A stretch of 64,000 nt of DNA from Lactifluus volemus (GCA_022376515.1 WTXI01000077.1:92011-156010); one strand, 5' to 3'. Shown: positions 9,381 to 21,290, counted from the first letter of the stretch. A program made the numbers and translations. Notes: generated from the sequence alone by a model not told the origin.

Positions 9381-12242
9381 ATGCAACTACAAGAATTGCA
9401 TGCACCTGTATCCACTTCAAGTCCCGCTATCCAAACCTCTGCCCTGACCGGATTCAAGTTTTCGACTATTGGTCAACAGCCCACCCTCTTACAAAGGATG
9501 AGCGATATTCCCCATATTCCACTTCATCATCTTTCATCAAACAAGAGTCTTTCTCAAAAACAGACTCACACGTCACCCAGTCGTTCCCATCCCACATTAC
9601 TTCAGTCATTTGCAACGGGCCCATCTTCAGTGGAACGTGACGGAGCTACGAATCTGTTACTCGCTCAACACACGAATCCCCTTCCTATCGCCCCTACATC
9701 ATCTCTGTCGTCTGAACCTCTGAACGATATCATCTCTCCCCAGTCCCAGGATCTCATCCGCGCGTCTGTAGTCCCAGATCTTCAATACCCGATTTCCCCT
9801 CATGAAGTAGAAAGAGACCCACAGCCAACGCCTATGGATGAGGATACTTCCCACTACTTCTCCCACCCTCCTATCATGCCATCCATATCTCGTCCCGATG
9901 ATCTCAGCCTCGGAACTGGCGTCGCTGGTGGAACCTCTGATAATCCAACTGCTTCTTCACCATCAATTTCGTCCCAATCCACAGGCAATGACACTTCCAC
10001 TGAGCCCAAGCAAGGATGCCAGCCTGTCGAACACTTGATCAAATTGGCCTCTGCTCGTGATGAGTGGTTGTCCAAGTTTCGTGTCACATTCGATCACCGG
10101 TCTGGCGAGCTATCCACCGTCTGTACAGATGCACGGCACGCGACGCGAGTTGTACAAGATCACATCGGACCATTGAAGTGGCTGGCGAGGAAGACGTGCG
10201 CACAAGCCGAGCAAATGCTGCAGGAGGCGGTCAAAACACGTAACTTGTCAGATCGTCTGATGACTTGTATCGATGTCCTCAGTGAAGACGTGCTGGGCGC
10301 GAATACTCATATGGGCCGTGCGACGGAGTGTTCTGACCAGATGGCACGGTTTGTCCGGGTAGAATTCTTCGATTCGCTGGCAACTCTGCGCACTCAGGAG
10401 AAAGAGAGCATCGTAGTCGTTGAGACAGAACTTGCGGAGCACGCCGCCAAAGAAAGTGCGCCTCACTATCGGGAGGGGCTACAACGGCGGCTAGGATATC
10501 AAAATGCCGAAGAGCAAGAGAAGGAATCTGCGAAACAAGAAGCTGCACATAGGCGAACAGAAGAACAATGCGAAGCTGTCAAGAAGGAGCTGTACGATGA
10601 ACAGCATTCCGGAGTCATGGCGGGAACACCTCTTGCGAATGAAGCACATGCACAGTTTAATCAAGCCGAACGGGTTCTTGACACAGCCGGAGCTAGCTCT
10701 GGATCTCCTGTTCGCGGTTCCGATGCGCCTCTCGGTGTTTCCCCCCTCTCTTATCAAGCGTCATCCCAACTGTCTGCTCCCAGGACTAACACCGAGATCG
10801 CGGCGTCCCCCTGCAATTCAGCTGAACAAACCATTCCTGGATGCATGTGCTTCGACCCTCCACAGACAGAAATCCGGCCTGCCGTTAACACGGATTTGTC
10901 TCGGAGCTCAACTAACTCAGCACCAGAGATGCACCAGGGAAACGTTGGCGAAGCGCCACAACATTCTTGTTTCGGACAAGTTTCTCGCGAACCGACGCAC
11001 GAGCAGGTGCAACGTGATGCTCCAGGTTGGGTAGCACCCAAGCAGGAATGGCAAGAAGTCGAAATCGAGCGAGGCTCCTCCGTAGACCAGGTACCTGCTG
11101 AGCGCATGCAATCACCCTTTCTCCAGCCCTTGGCAGAGGTAGTTGATACCATCAGCCACCAAGATCGGCAGCAGGGCATCACTCGCGATGCTCTAACCCA
11201 GGACCAGATCAATGACCAGCACGCTCGAGCTTCATCTACATCAGGATCGTGTGCAGATTCATTGCAGGCTACGAAGCCCGAGGACCAGCAGCAGCAGCAC
11301 ACTTACATGTCCGCACCAGCACCTTCCCAGGAAGAAGGGCCAATCCACCCTCAAGATTCCCTTCACAACCGTGTTGTTCCGACCACGGATGTGCGAGCAT
11401 ACGGTAGAAGAGATTCAATGTCGAGCGATCGATCCCAATCGCCCGTGAATGAACGTAATCGGCGTTCTCTGGGTCCCCCTTCCTATCCAAGGAAACCTCG
11501 GTCTCGATCACCTTCGCCTTCATACCCACGTAAGCGGGCATATTTTGGAACGCCACGCGGGACTGCTAAACCACCTCGATCACGTGAGCATTGGCACTCC
11601 GCTCATGATTGGGACAAAAGATGGAGTCATGACCGCGACCTTGCAAGAAGCCAAGCCGACAGCCCACGTCACCACCGACCCCCCCTGTCGCGGGGAACCT
11701 TCAATACATATCCATCTCCCTCACCACCTCCATCACCACGACCATACGGACCTGAACATTCGTCTTGGAGACATGATTTGGGTAGTCGCCCGCTTGTAGC
11801 CGAGCATGGCCCTCAGCAATCTGTCGATGCGCATGGGCGAGAAAGCCGAGTGGAGGTACTCCGAGTCAATGCCAATTCAGGCCGTTATGATCCGCCTTAC
11901 GAAGGGACAAAAGTAACTCGGGTTCCCGAGGAGCAGCAGCAGCAACAGCCGTCATCGGCAAGCATGGGAGAGCGCAACCGGACGCCAACTCCACCGCCAA
12001 GGACGGGAGAGGCAGATATAAGTCTCTTGGGACGAATTGATATGAACAACTTGGATGTCCGCGGACATGGTCAAGGACGTCCTTCACTAAGCGTAACACG
12101 TGGAAGACGGCGAGGCGTGCGGGGTAGTTCCAGCGGCAGTGCACCTCCCACTCCGCCACTGTTGTCGCGGATCAGTGAGATTGCACGCCCAACATGTATG
12201 GCATCCACGCTGTCATTGTCTGATCGTATGCAGCAAGACTGA
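9381..12242 (+). CDS. Large Ser/Pro/Gln-rich protein of unknown function (953 codons)
   Basis: One uninterrupted frame. The first in-frame ATG is at 9381; the frame is open a little upstream without an ATG, so an upstream exon is possible. Residues 1-220 are Ser/Pro/Thr-rich and probably disordered. Residues about 225-430 are helical and charged, with a coiled-coil stretch rich in Glu/Lys/Gln (EQEKESAKQEAAHRRTEEQ). The last 300 residues are low complexity with RS/SP dipeptides (RSRSPSPSYPRK), a Gln run and TPTPPP. RS-like and SP-rich tails are common in nuclear RNA-associated proteins, but no folded domain is recognisable and I assign no function. Its 3' end is partly duplicated at 20930-21280 and 29420-29990, next to NLR copies. 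Confidence 0.7.
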   Translation: MQLQELHAPVSTSSPAIQTSALTGFKFSTIGQQPTLLQRMSDIPHIPLHHLSSNKSLSQKQTHTSPSRSHPTLLQSFATGPSSVERDGATNLLLAQHTNPLPIAPTSSLSSEPLNDIISPQSQDLIRASVVPDLQYPISPHEVERDPQPTPMDEDTSHYFSHPPIMPSISRPDDLSLGTGVAGGTSDNPTASSPSISSQSTGNDTSTEPKQGCQPVEHLIKLASARDEWLSKFRVTFDHRSGELSTVCTDARHATRVVQDHIGPLKWLARKTCAQAEQMLQEAVKTRNLSDRLMTCIDVLSEDVLGANTHMGRATECSDQMARFVRVEFFDSLATLRTQEKESIVVVETELAEHAAKESAPHYREGLQRRLGYQNAEEQEKESAKQEAAHRRTEEQCEAVKKELYDEQHSGVMAGTPLANEAHAQFNQAERVLDTAGASSGSPVRGSDAPLGVSPLSYQASSQLSAPRTNTEIAASPCNSAEQTIPGCMCFDPPQTEIRPAVNTDLSRSSTNSAPEMHQGNVGEAPQHSCFGQVSREPTHEQVQRDAPGWVAPKQEWQEVEIERGSSVDQVPAERMQSPFLQPLAEVVDTISHQDRQQGITRDALTQDQINDQHARASSTSGSCADSLQATKPEDQQQQHTYMSAPAPSQEEGPIHPQDSLHNRVVPTTDVRAYGRRDSMSSDRSQSPVNERNRRSLGPPSYPRKPRSRSPSPSYPRKRAYFGTPRGTAKPPRSREHWHSAHDWDKRWSHDRDLARSQADSPRHHRPPLSRGTFNTYPSPSPPPSPRPYGPEHSSWRHDLGSRPLVAEHGPQQSVDAHGRESRVEVLRVNANSGRYDPPYEGTKVTRVPEEQQQQQPSSASMGERNRTPTPPPRTGEADISLLGRIDMNNLDVRGHGQGRPSLSVTRGRRRGVRGSSSGSAPPTPPLLSRISEIARPTCMASTLSLSDRMQQD

Positions 12243-13134
12243 AGTTACTCAATTGAATCCTGGCCGCCGCATGGTATTTCCCATTTCCAATGCTACAGTA
12301 AAACTTCTTTTCGTTTGGTTCTGTTTCCATGCATACACTATATACGTTTGAATCTTTCTCTCCCATCTTCGCGGCTCCACCATTGACTCGGTACGTGTCC
12401 TATTTTGTCTTCTAACATCCCTAGATGAGCCTTGCGACACTGGGGTCTCCTTTATTATGATGTAGTACGAAATAATGTGTAAAGCTCGTGTATATATATA
12501 TACCCATGCCCAACACGAATTCACCTTCTGCCCTGCTTTTTGGCACGCCTATGGATGCGTGCGGTCTTGTAAGGCTCTCCACCGAAACAAGTGGTTCAAA
12601 TTGTTGACAATACCGTGCCCTAGGCTCGAGGTGACGGCGTGGTTGGAAGGGGACTCACTTGCGCATGCTCAGGTCTGCCTACACCCCTGCTTCGGAATCG
12701 TCACTTCCTTCCTGTAGTGTACATGCCAGAACGATTAAAACATTTTCAGAGTCTCCGTGATTCAGACGAGGGATCTTTGAATCGCGCAGTTGGACATGAT
12801 TCTACTTGAAAGAGTGAATAAAGGAGGAAGGCATGCCAATGGTGACCAGAGGGGCAATGGCGATCGTGATGGGAACATAGAAGACGCAACAGAAAAGGCG
12901 CCGTCGTGCAGGGCTGTTGAATTTCGGCCGTCTCACGCTGACGCGCTGACGATTGGTTTGCGTGTCGCCTCGGGGAGCAGGGCAGCAGCGCGTTTCGCGA
13001 GTCATTATGTAATGTCCTTCCCGATATAGACTTGATAACAAAGTGGTGCGTGTTTGCCTCATGCCTCAACCTCTCACTCAACTCCTCCATCAAACATTAA
13101 CCATTACTACAGCTCAGGTCCTCAAATCTCCAGA
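12243..13134. repeat. Duplicated intergenic block upstream of NLR copy 1
   Basis: Non-coding. Matches 29990-30843 upstream of NLR copy 2, with shared blocks such as TTCTTTTCGTTTGGTTCTG versus its TTCTTCTCATTTGG counterpart and a shared CACTCCAGAACGATTAA-like segment. It probably contains the 3' UTR of the 953-codon gene and the NLR promoter. A short TA-dinucleotide run lies at 12491-12502. Confidence 0.6.
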
Positions 13135-16100
13135 ATGTCAAACATAAGCCGCTCTCAGGTCAGTGAACTCCAACCGAAACTCCAAGTGACCAGTACGTAT
13201 TTTTATGACAGTGCTCTGATAAGTACTAAATCGCTCTCCCTCGCCAGTCCTGAGAGCGCACAATCTTCCCCGTCTCAAGACCATCTTTGGGAAGAAAAGG
13301 AGATTTTACGCTACATTTACAGACGGGGAGAGGACATGGCAGACACGATCTGTGCGGAGCGTGGCACAATGCGTAGAATGGAACGAGACCGTCAACACAT
13401 TGTGGGAATTGTCGTATCTTCATCCTTGCTAACATCTGAGTCTCCTACAGTACTGTACAACCACAATCTCGTGTTACGATATGTCTTTATGCGAAAAGGA
13501 CTACACGGAAAGACATCCTTGTTGGAAGCCAGGAGATAGCCTGCGAATCGCAACGCGGTTCGTTTCTTATTTCAAAAATATACCCATGTGTCTGGCTGAG
13601 CATCCTACATATAGAACTTGATGTTATTTTCGACAATCCTGACGGACGTCCGACGGAACTCGTTACACCTTCCTTAAGGATCACCATATCAGCAATCGGG
13701 AGTTCATCTATGACGGCGGCAGTCAATTCCCCAATCCTTATTAGCACACCTGTTGATCCGGAAAATCCTATCCCTGAAGGAGGTGCTGCACATCCTACTG
13801 TTAAAAAGACAATGAACCCATGCAACGCGCAGCAGATCCCGCTCTTCTATCCCAAACGAGTAACCTTCCCATCGAGGGCGGTCCCTCTGTGGGAGCAGTA
13901 CCAGACAGCCAGACGGAGATGTCAAATACGCTCGATGGCGCTGAGAAGGCATTTGAAACGATGAAGACATGGAGTAGTGCTGTTGAAAAAGTCAAGTGTG
14001 TAATCGACGTCGTCGGTCCAATCGCAGAGGTATACTTCAGAGAAGGTCTTATGCAGTGCTGGGCTAACTTACGCTCTTCAGCTGAGCCCATATGCGAAGA
14101 CGGCTTGGGCTCTGCTCTCATTTATTCCTCAGGTGCGTCTCCTTTCCCATTCGGAGAATATGGCGCATTCATTCACCTCGCTTTCAGACTTTACTACAGC
14201 AGGTCGCGCGTGATGACAACGTCAGAACACTACTTGGGGCAATACGTGACGGATTTGAATTTGCAAAGGAGGCGGCTATTTTGAGGAATATCCAGCCGGG
14301 ATCCATGCAAGTAAAAATCCTCGATGAGATGCTGCAGTGCGTCGCCAAATCTGCCGAATTCGTCGAGTCATATGCGAAGGATGTGCAAATCGGTACGTCG
14401 TCTTGACCTCTCTCGTTGCTCAATATGAACGTGTGACTTTCAGGAAAGCGGGCTTTGAAGAATATTGTCGGCCAAGTTGACGGAAAAGTCGAAGAGTACC
14501 GCGCCACTCTTGTTCGACTTCGAGAAACGTTCCTCGCATATGCTGTTGTCAACACTCAGGCTACTGTCCTTCAGATGCGGGACGATAAGTTGAACCAAGC
14601 ACTAGAAGCTGGTGCGTGATTCAGACAGCTCAAGACCGGATCGTCGAACTGACAATGAATATACAGAATTAGACGGAAAAATCAGAGAATTACCCTATAG
14701 GGGAGGCTGGCGATACGGCGACGAGAAGCGATGTCTTCCAGGCACGCGTGAAGACTTTTTACACTTCATCGTCAAGTGGGTCGAGAATCCCAAATCTCAA
14801 CGTGCGCTCGTTCTTCTCGGCCAAGCAGGAACAGGAAAATCATCGATTGCACATGAGGTTGCACGTCGTTTCGAAGGCAAATGTCTCGGCTCATACTCCG
14901 CCTTCTTGCGCAAGGAACAGTCCAAAGACGAGGCTTACATGCTTTTCACGACAATCTCTCGCGATCTCTCCGATCTCATTCCTGCGTACAAACACACCCT
15001 TGGAGAGGTCATCAAGAATAAATCGTCTCTTCGTGGTACCCGAGACTATCGTACACTTTTCGAAAACCTCCTCGTGGAACCGCTCAAGGACCTGCCACTT
15101 CCCTGTCCAATTCTTATAGTTATCGATGCCTTGGATGAGAGTGGGGACGCAATCGGCAAAAATGGATTACATTCATTTCTCGCTGAGCACCTCGTCGATC
15201 TCCCATCCGAATTCCGGATACTCGTCACCTCCAGGCCTGAAGATGGCATCGAGCCTGCGTTTCTCAAAGCTCCGTCCATCAATACGCTTTACATGGATGA
15301 TGCCGAACTGGCTCTCAAGACAGAGCAAGATATTGGGCTGTACCTTGAGAAGGAGCTCCCACCGGACGTATTCAAAAGCGATGGGGTCAAACTAGCAGAA
15401 GCGGCAGAGGGCCTGTTTCAATGGGCAGCTGTCGCATGCGGGTTCATAAATAGCCCCCCTGCTAGCTTTGGCTTTAGCAAGAAAAAGTGTGTGCATCGCT
15501 TGTTGGGACACTCCCGAGATCGCAGTGGACAAGATCCGTTGGACAAGTTATATGAAGAAGTTCTGGAAGCGTACTTCAAACCGGATGAAGCACAGATTCT
15601 ATTTCGGTCCGTAATGGGACAAATTTTCGCTGCGATCGAACCGCTCTCGATCGATTCTTTGATTGCTCTGCGAAGGCATGCCTCTATTGACGAACCCGAG
15701 GATCCTGATCCAGCTGTCCAAATGCTCAGTCACCTCGGCTCGCTGCTGAGTAATGTGACTTCATCTGACCATACGCGTCCCATCGTTCCTCTCCATACAT
15801 CATTCCGTGACTTTCTGACGAGCAAGAAGGGTGGTGTGTTTTACGTGTACCTTCAGGATTCGCACCGTCAGTTGGCACATTCCTGCCTTGCTTCGATGGT
15901 CGACAAACTGGAGTTCAACATTTGCAAACTGGAGTCATCATATGTTGCGAACAGCGACATTCCAGATCTTGAATCTCGAATTATGAGATACATTTCACCT
16001 GCTTTGTCGTATTCCTGCCGTTTCTGGGGCGATCACTTAGATCATCTTACTTTCGATGATGATCTATTCATGAAACTTCGATCCTTGCTCGAGACAAAGT

Positions 16101-18598
16101 TTCTGTTTTGGCTGGAAGTACTAAGTCTCAAGAGCTGTATAGGCCTTTCTTTACGGACATTGTCATTCCTGTCGATGTGGTTGCAGCCGGAGGTAGGTAC
16201 TCGTCACAATTCAGTATGACATGTGGTAACTTTTGGGTACAAATCGTAATAGGATTCGCAAATGGAGGTGAAGAATTTGTTGGGATTAGTGAATGATGCG
16301 TCGAGGTTTGTGCGGTATTTCGGAATGACGATGGCGAGGAGCACTCCGCATATCTATGTCTCGGCGCTCCCATTCACACCCAGCTCTTCCCACATCTTCA
16401 ATCGATACATTCGCAAATTCCCTTGTACATTGACTTTGGAGCGTGGGCAGTTGTCTCACTGGCCGGCATTGGAAATGGCCATTCAAGCACATCACGGCAT
16501 GGTCAATTCTGTTGCTTTCTCGCCAGACGGGCAGCGCGTCGCATCGGCCTCGGACGATAAAACGATTCGGGTGTGGGATGCCACAACGGGACAGATGGTA
16601 GCGGGCCCGTTTACTGGACACACCAATTGTGTCAATTCTGTTGCATTCTCACCAGATGGACTGCGCATCGCATCGGCCTCGGACGATAAAACGATTTGGG
16701 TGTGGGATGCCACAACAGGACAGATGGTAGCGGGCCCGTTTACTGGACACACCAATTCGGTCTATTCTGTTGCATTCTCACCAGACGGACTGCGCATCGC
16801 ATCGGCCTCGGGCGATAAAACGATTCGGGTGTGGGATGCCATAACGGGACAAATGGTAGCGGGCCCGTTTACTGGACACACCAGTTGGATCGGTTCTGTT
16901 GCATTCTCGCCAGACGGACTGCGCATCGCATCGGCCTCGGACGATAAAACGATTCAGGTGTGGGATGCCACAACAGGACAGATGGTAGCGGGCCCGGTCA
17001 CTGGACACACTAGTCATGTCAATTCTGTTGCATTCTCACCAGACGGACTGCGCATCGCATCGGCCTCGGGCGATAAAACGATTCGGGTATGGGATGCCAC
17101 AACAGGAAAGATGGTAGCGGGCCCGTTTACTGGACACACCCATTGGGTCCGTTCTGTTGCATTCTCACCAGACGGACTGCGCATCGCATCGGCCTCGGAC
17201 GATGAAACGATTCGGGTGTGGGATGCCACAACAGGACAGATTGTAGCGGGCCCGTTTACTGGACACACCGATTGGCTCTGTTCTGTTGCATTCTCGCCAG
17301 ACGGACTGCGCATTGCATCGGCCTCGAGAGATAAAACGATTCGGGTGTGGGATGCCACAATGGGACAGATGGTAGCGGACCCGTTTACTGGACACACCAA
17401 TTCGGTCTATTCTGTTGCATTCTCTCCAGACGGACTGCGCATCGCATCGGCCTCGGACGATAAAACGATTCGGGTGTGGGATGCCACAACAGGAAAGATG
17501 GTAGCGGGCCCGTCTACTGGACACACCGATCGGGTCCGTTCTGTTGCATTCTCACCAGACGGACTGTGCATCGCATCGGCCTCGGACGATAAAACGATTC
17601 GGGTGTGGGATGCCACAACAGGACAGATGGTAGCGGGCCCGTTTACTGGACACACCAATCCGGTCTATTCTGTTGCATTCTCACCAGACGGACTGTGCAT
17701 CGCATCGTCCTCGCACGATAAAACGATTCGGGTGTGGGATGCCACAACGGAACAGATGGTAGCGGGCCCGTTTACTGGACACGCCGATCTGGTCTATTCT
17801 GTTGCATTCTCACCAGACGGACTGCGCATCGCATCGGCCTCGGACGATAAAACGATTCGGGTGTGGGATGCCACAACGGGACAGATGGTAGCGGGCCTGT
17901 TGACTGGACACACTAATCATGTCAATTCTGTTGCATTCTCGCCAGACGGACTGCGCATCGCATCGGCCTCGTCCGATAAAACAATTCGGGTGTGGGATGC
18001 CACAACGGGACAGATGGTAGCGGGTCCATTCACTGGACACACCAATCCGGTCTATTCTGTTGCATTCTCACCAGATGGACTGCGCATCGCATCGGCCTCG
18101 CACGATAAAACGATTCGGGTGTGGGATGCCACAACGGGACAGATGGTAGCGGGCCCATTTACTGGCCACATCGGTTCGGTCTATTCTGTTGCATTCTCGC
18201 CAGACGGACTGCGCATCGCATCGGGCTCGTCCGATTGCACGATTCGGATGTGGGATGCCACAACGGGACAGATTGCAATGGGCCCGTTCACCGATTTGAT
18301 CAGATCTGTCCGCGAGCAGCACACTGCCTCAGGGTCAGGCGACTGTACAATTCATGTCGAGAGTATCGTGACCGAAGATATTGAGAAGCTCCTATTTACA
18401 GACCAATCCCTGGTTGGTGGTGATGGTTGGATATGTGGAGAACCCAAACAGCTTCTTTTATGGATCCCCGCGCTTCACAGGCCGTGTCTTCATGGTCCAA
18501 GGACGGTCTGGATTGCAGCCGAGCATCAGACCCGGCTTGATTTCTCAAAATTCATGCATGGATCAAATTGGGGTAAAATATATGACCGGAATATCTGA
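13135..18598 (+). pseudogene. NLR copy 1: C2 - MLKL-like helical bundle - NACHT - 14 WD40 repeats, with a 1-nt frameshift
   Basis: Exons, parallel to the intact copy 2: 13135-13192, 13248-13401, 13451-14029, 14082-14132, 14188-14392, 14444-14611, 14667-16192 and 16253-18598, all GT-AG. The C2-like N-terminus (AHNLPRLKT, RRFYATFTDG) is followed by a linker, an amphipathic helical region (TAWALLSFIPQ, DEMLQCVAKSAEFVESYAKD) resembling the MLKL N-terminal bundle found in many agaricomycete NLRs, NACHT (Walker A GQAGTGKSS, Walker B LIVIDALDES), a linker ending SAPHIY-type (STPHIYVSALPF), and WD40 repeats. Exon 3 is one base shorter (modulo 3) than in copy 2, with a loss near 13803-13811 (GTTAAAAAGAC). 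The C2 part is therefore out of frame with the rest. An in-frame ATG at 13820 could still start a protein lacking C2. An assembly error is possible. Confidence 0.8.
16500..18303 (+). repeat. WD40 coding array of NLR copy 1: 14 units of 129 bp
   Basis: Fourteen consecutive 43-residue repeats with the frame SVAFSPDGLRIASAS.DKTI, then RVWDATTGQMVAGPFTGHT. Units are almost identical except at a few positions: the two residues after GHT, the residue before SVAF, the residues flanking the Asp in ASASxDx, and the one after TI. The last unit is more diverged and is followed by a degenerate blade (VREQHTASGSGD). Fourteen blades fit two seven-bladed propellers. Confidence 0.9.
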
Positions 18599-18604
18599 AT
18601 ATGA

Positions 18605-19050
18605 TCAATTGGTACGTCCTTTTATTACTGCAGTGCCACCTCTAAAATTTGCGGTATATGCCAACAGTGCCCACTCTCCCAACGCCAGCCATCGAAACCG
18701 TGACTCACGCAGAGATGCAGCTTCGCCTGCCAGTGTATATGTTGTTTCTGCTTCTCTCCCACTGGGGTTTGAGCACGAGCTTTCTTTAGCATGCCGCTCT
18801 GCCTCTTCTGCACGATCGCATAGGCTCCATCCCACATGCACATCGAGCTGTCGCTCGCCGAGGTGGCGCCTTCTGAGGGAGATGCGCGTGGTCTGGGCGC
18901 GCAAGCGCCTCTTGCATATTTTCCCACATGCGAGCTGCTGGGTGAGGCTCGGGCACGGAGCAGCTCCGGGACGTTCCAACCCAAGAAGACTCGTGTGGCA
19001 TACTTGGCAGAGGATCCACTGTCTGAGGGCGTATATCCATCACGGTTGTA
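18605..19050 (-). other. Duplicated spacer with an open minus-strand frame, coding status unclear
   Basis: Downstream of NLR copy 1. Minus-strand frames (about 120 codons) contain SASDSSMCMWDGAYAIVQKR and basic sequence, and a plus-strand frame (18836-19051) is also open. The counterpart at 36359-36838 keeps the minus frame open for 159 codons but has a stop in the plus frame, which favours the minus strand if either is coding. No family is recognised. Confidence 0.3.
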
Positions 19051-19741
19051 GACGACCTAGCCCCCAGATTTCTACCAACTAGAATTTGTCGACAACTTTC
19101 CTTCGTCATGTATCCTCATCCCTTTGTAGCTCCATCAATGAGCATAGACCCCCGCGTGCCATCAAGTCATACCCTCTGCATGTTTCGGCGTGACGTCGCC
19201 ACGGCCACTATCTGTCTTTGCCCCTCGCTGCCAGTGTGCTGATGCCCCGGGCCGATGCCCTCCGCTACCTATTTGCACACCTCCAGTTCCACGTCCTCTC
19301 CCGTGGCACTTTGCGTGTTCTGGGAACGACGGTCATCCCCGTAGTAAAAACGTTTCCTTATGGGTCTCCGAATGTGCAACAAAGGAGCGGCGAAGCGCCG
19401 TCTCCACGTGGCACGGCCATTCAAGTTCTATGTGTCATCGAGGACCTCCTTCGATGGTATCGGAGTCTGACAACTAAATGGCCCGCCAGTGATTACAAAC
19501 TCTTGCAAAAGTCACAGTCGCTGGGCTGTGCGAAGGAAGACAAGAAATTATGTTTTGATTCAGTACCCAATACAATACTCGTCATGATACGTATACAAAA
19601 CCCACGTCGACAGCTGCTGCTGCTGTATTGGTAATACGCGCATCAGCCCCAGGCTGTTCTTCGGGTGCGAGATGAACAAAGAAAGAACTTATCAACATTT
19701 TCCAAACATTTCATCCACTTCTTACTTGAAGCGGACGCATC
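19051..19741. other. Duplicated non-coding spacer
   Basis: Matches 36770-37362 downstream of NLR copy 2 with many substitutions and indels. No gene is recognised. Confidence 0.5.
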
Positions 19742-20275
19742 TTAATCTACACTGGTACCATGGTGCCACCACCTCACTGCAAATGCGAGATGAAACCGAC
19801 TTTCAACGCTAGGCCAGAGAAGGCGGTGATTGTTTGCCAGTTCGTTGCACGACCTATTAGGAAAGCGACTGCGATAGGCCCATGAAGGTGGAATAAACCC
19901 ACTGTATGCGTCGTGAATGCCAAGCGCTGTGCCTAGAGCGTGGCTGTTACCCCATGTACCCACAGGCTTCCAAGTCACCTTGTCAAATACCATCGAAAGG
20001 ACATAATCATCAGGTATGTGGTCGGCGAGCAAAAGAAGTGTCTCTTCCGCCCAGTTTCTGATACTATCTGTCAACCTTTCGTTTATCTCGGAACCCTTTG
20101 AATAAGTCCCCGTTTTTATCTTCTGATCAAATTGGCGGAAGAACTTGAGAGAAACGTTTGTGACCTGGAGTCCGCCGATCAAGTCCCAGGTGAAAAGTGC
20201 GTCAAAAATCTGCTCTTATGCATACAACGCACCAACGTATTCTGGCTAGAGCGAGCGTTTGCCTACACCAGTAGA
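19742..20275 (-). pseudogene. GH15 glucoamylase 3'-end fragment
   Basis: Minus-strand copy of the last exon of the GH15 gene at 37363-39219. It carries TNVSLKFFRQFDQKIKTGTY, SIRNWAEETLLLLADHIPDD, GNSHAL and FIPPSWAY. It reads into the upstream intron (the CTCTAGCCAG acceptor is shared) and then homology stops near 20275, so all earlier exons are missing. A TAA replaces a sense codon in the segment equivalent to HASEQIFD. It is a truncated duplicate with no catalytic domain core. Confidence 0.85.
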
Positions 20276-20629
20276 AATTTATTTATTACGAGGGCCGGCA
20301 TGGATTCAAGGCCCTTCAATACATTTATCATGCCTTGACTCACGTAAAACCATTTAATCGGGGGAACGAGCGCGAGCGTGAGAAAATAAGCCAAGTCGCG
20401 TGCCCAGGGATCCAAAGGAGATTCGGTATTGGGAGAAACGAGGTGACGTGCGTACAATAGCGAACAAGAGGAGGCGGAGGAAAGTGTGAGCGCGACGTAC
20501 GAACGTGTTATCCAAGTACATGTGCGAGAAAGAGGCCGAGGGGGAAACATAACGCAAACGAGATAAGGAAAGAGAGAAATGGAGCTGATAACCGCTAATT
20601 TATGTGGAAGAACCCGAAGCGCCTTTCCT
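20276..20629. other. Spacer, nothing recognised
   Basis: An open minus-strand frame (20263-20694) is hydrophobic but has no recognisable family and overlaps repeat R. Confidence 0.35.
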
Positions 20630-20925
20630 AGGGAACTGATCGGGTTGTGCCAACTGACGCCCATCGAATCGTCTCTAGGAACTTCTCGAACCAAACGAAG
20701 GGTAGTGCCAGTGGATGATGCCAGGTACTATATTCAGAATACTAGGTCATCGAAACGACATCGTTGGGCTGGAGTTCCAAAGAATAGTTGTACTATAGAC
20801 TTGTGACATGACCAAACTCGGTGACTGCAACCAGGTGCAAATGAAGAAAATGGTCTGGATTACATACAACTTGTGCCTAGTTGAACGGAGATCGGGAAAC
20901 ATCTTGATCACGTGATCATTTGCGC
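20630..20925. repeat. Dispersed repeat R, copy 2
   Basis: Similar to 3390-3700 and 29220-29420. It directly precedes a fragment of the 953-codon gene, as copy 3 does. Confidence 0.6.
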
Positions 20926-21290
20926 TCTGATCGTGATTGGACAAATTCGTGCAAGCCAGGCCGACAACGGCCCCATGTCACCACCGACGCCCGTCATGGA
21001 GAACCTTCAATACACATCCATCTATCATGATATCGACCCAAAAGTTTTGGTGGTCGCCCATTTGTACCTGAGCACGGCCCTCGCCAGTCTGTCTACGCAT
21101 GGGCGAGGGTACACCATAAACGCCAACGCACGTCATTATCATCTGTCTTACGAAGAGGCAAAAGTATACTGTGCTACCCAACAGCCGTCTTCGCCAAGCC
21201 TGAGCGGGTGCAACCGGATGCCAACTGTACCACTAAGGACGGCAGATATCACCGTTCGAGAGAGGCCCCTTATGGATGCTCTCGTACGAG
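20926..21290 (+). pseudogene. Fragment of the 953-codon gene, 3' part
   Basis: Plus-strand pieces match the C-terminal part of the protein encoded at 9381-12242: ENLQYTSIY next to a counterpart of FNTYPSPS, a HGRG segment, NANARHYH, QQPSSPSLS followed by NRMPT, and PLRTADI. It is interrupted by small indels and has no start. It ends near the border of the Crinkler block. Confidence 0.7.

Larger units (their letters stand above)
11580..20275. repeat. Segmental duplication, left copy (pairs with 29420-37890)
   Basis: The order of 3' end of the 953-codon gene, intergenic block, NLR gene, downstream spacer and 3' end of GH15 is repeated at 29420-37890 in the same orientation. Exons 7 and 8 of the two NLRs have exactly equal lengths (1526 and 2346 nt). 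Divergence is low in the NACHT exon and higher in spacers. Confidence 0.8.

Noticed and set aside
12491..12502. TA run as a promoter element
   Set aside because: A simple dinucleotide run in a duplicated spacer, far from any start codon; no further support.
16500..18303. Tandem 129-bp repeats considered as CRISPR or satellite
   Set aside because: Units encode WD40 blades in frame with no spacers; the genome is fungal.
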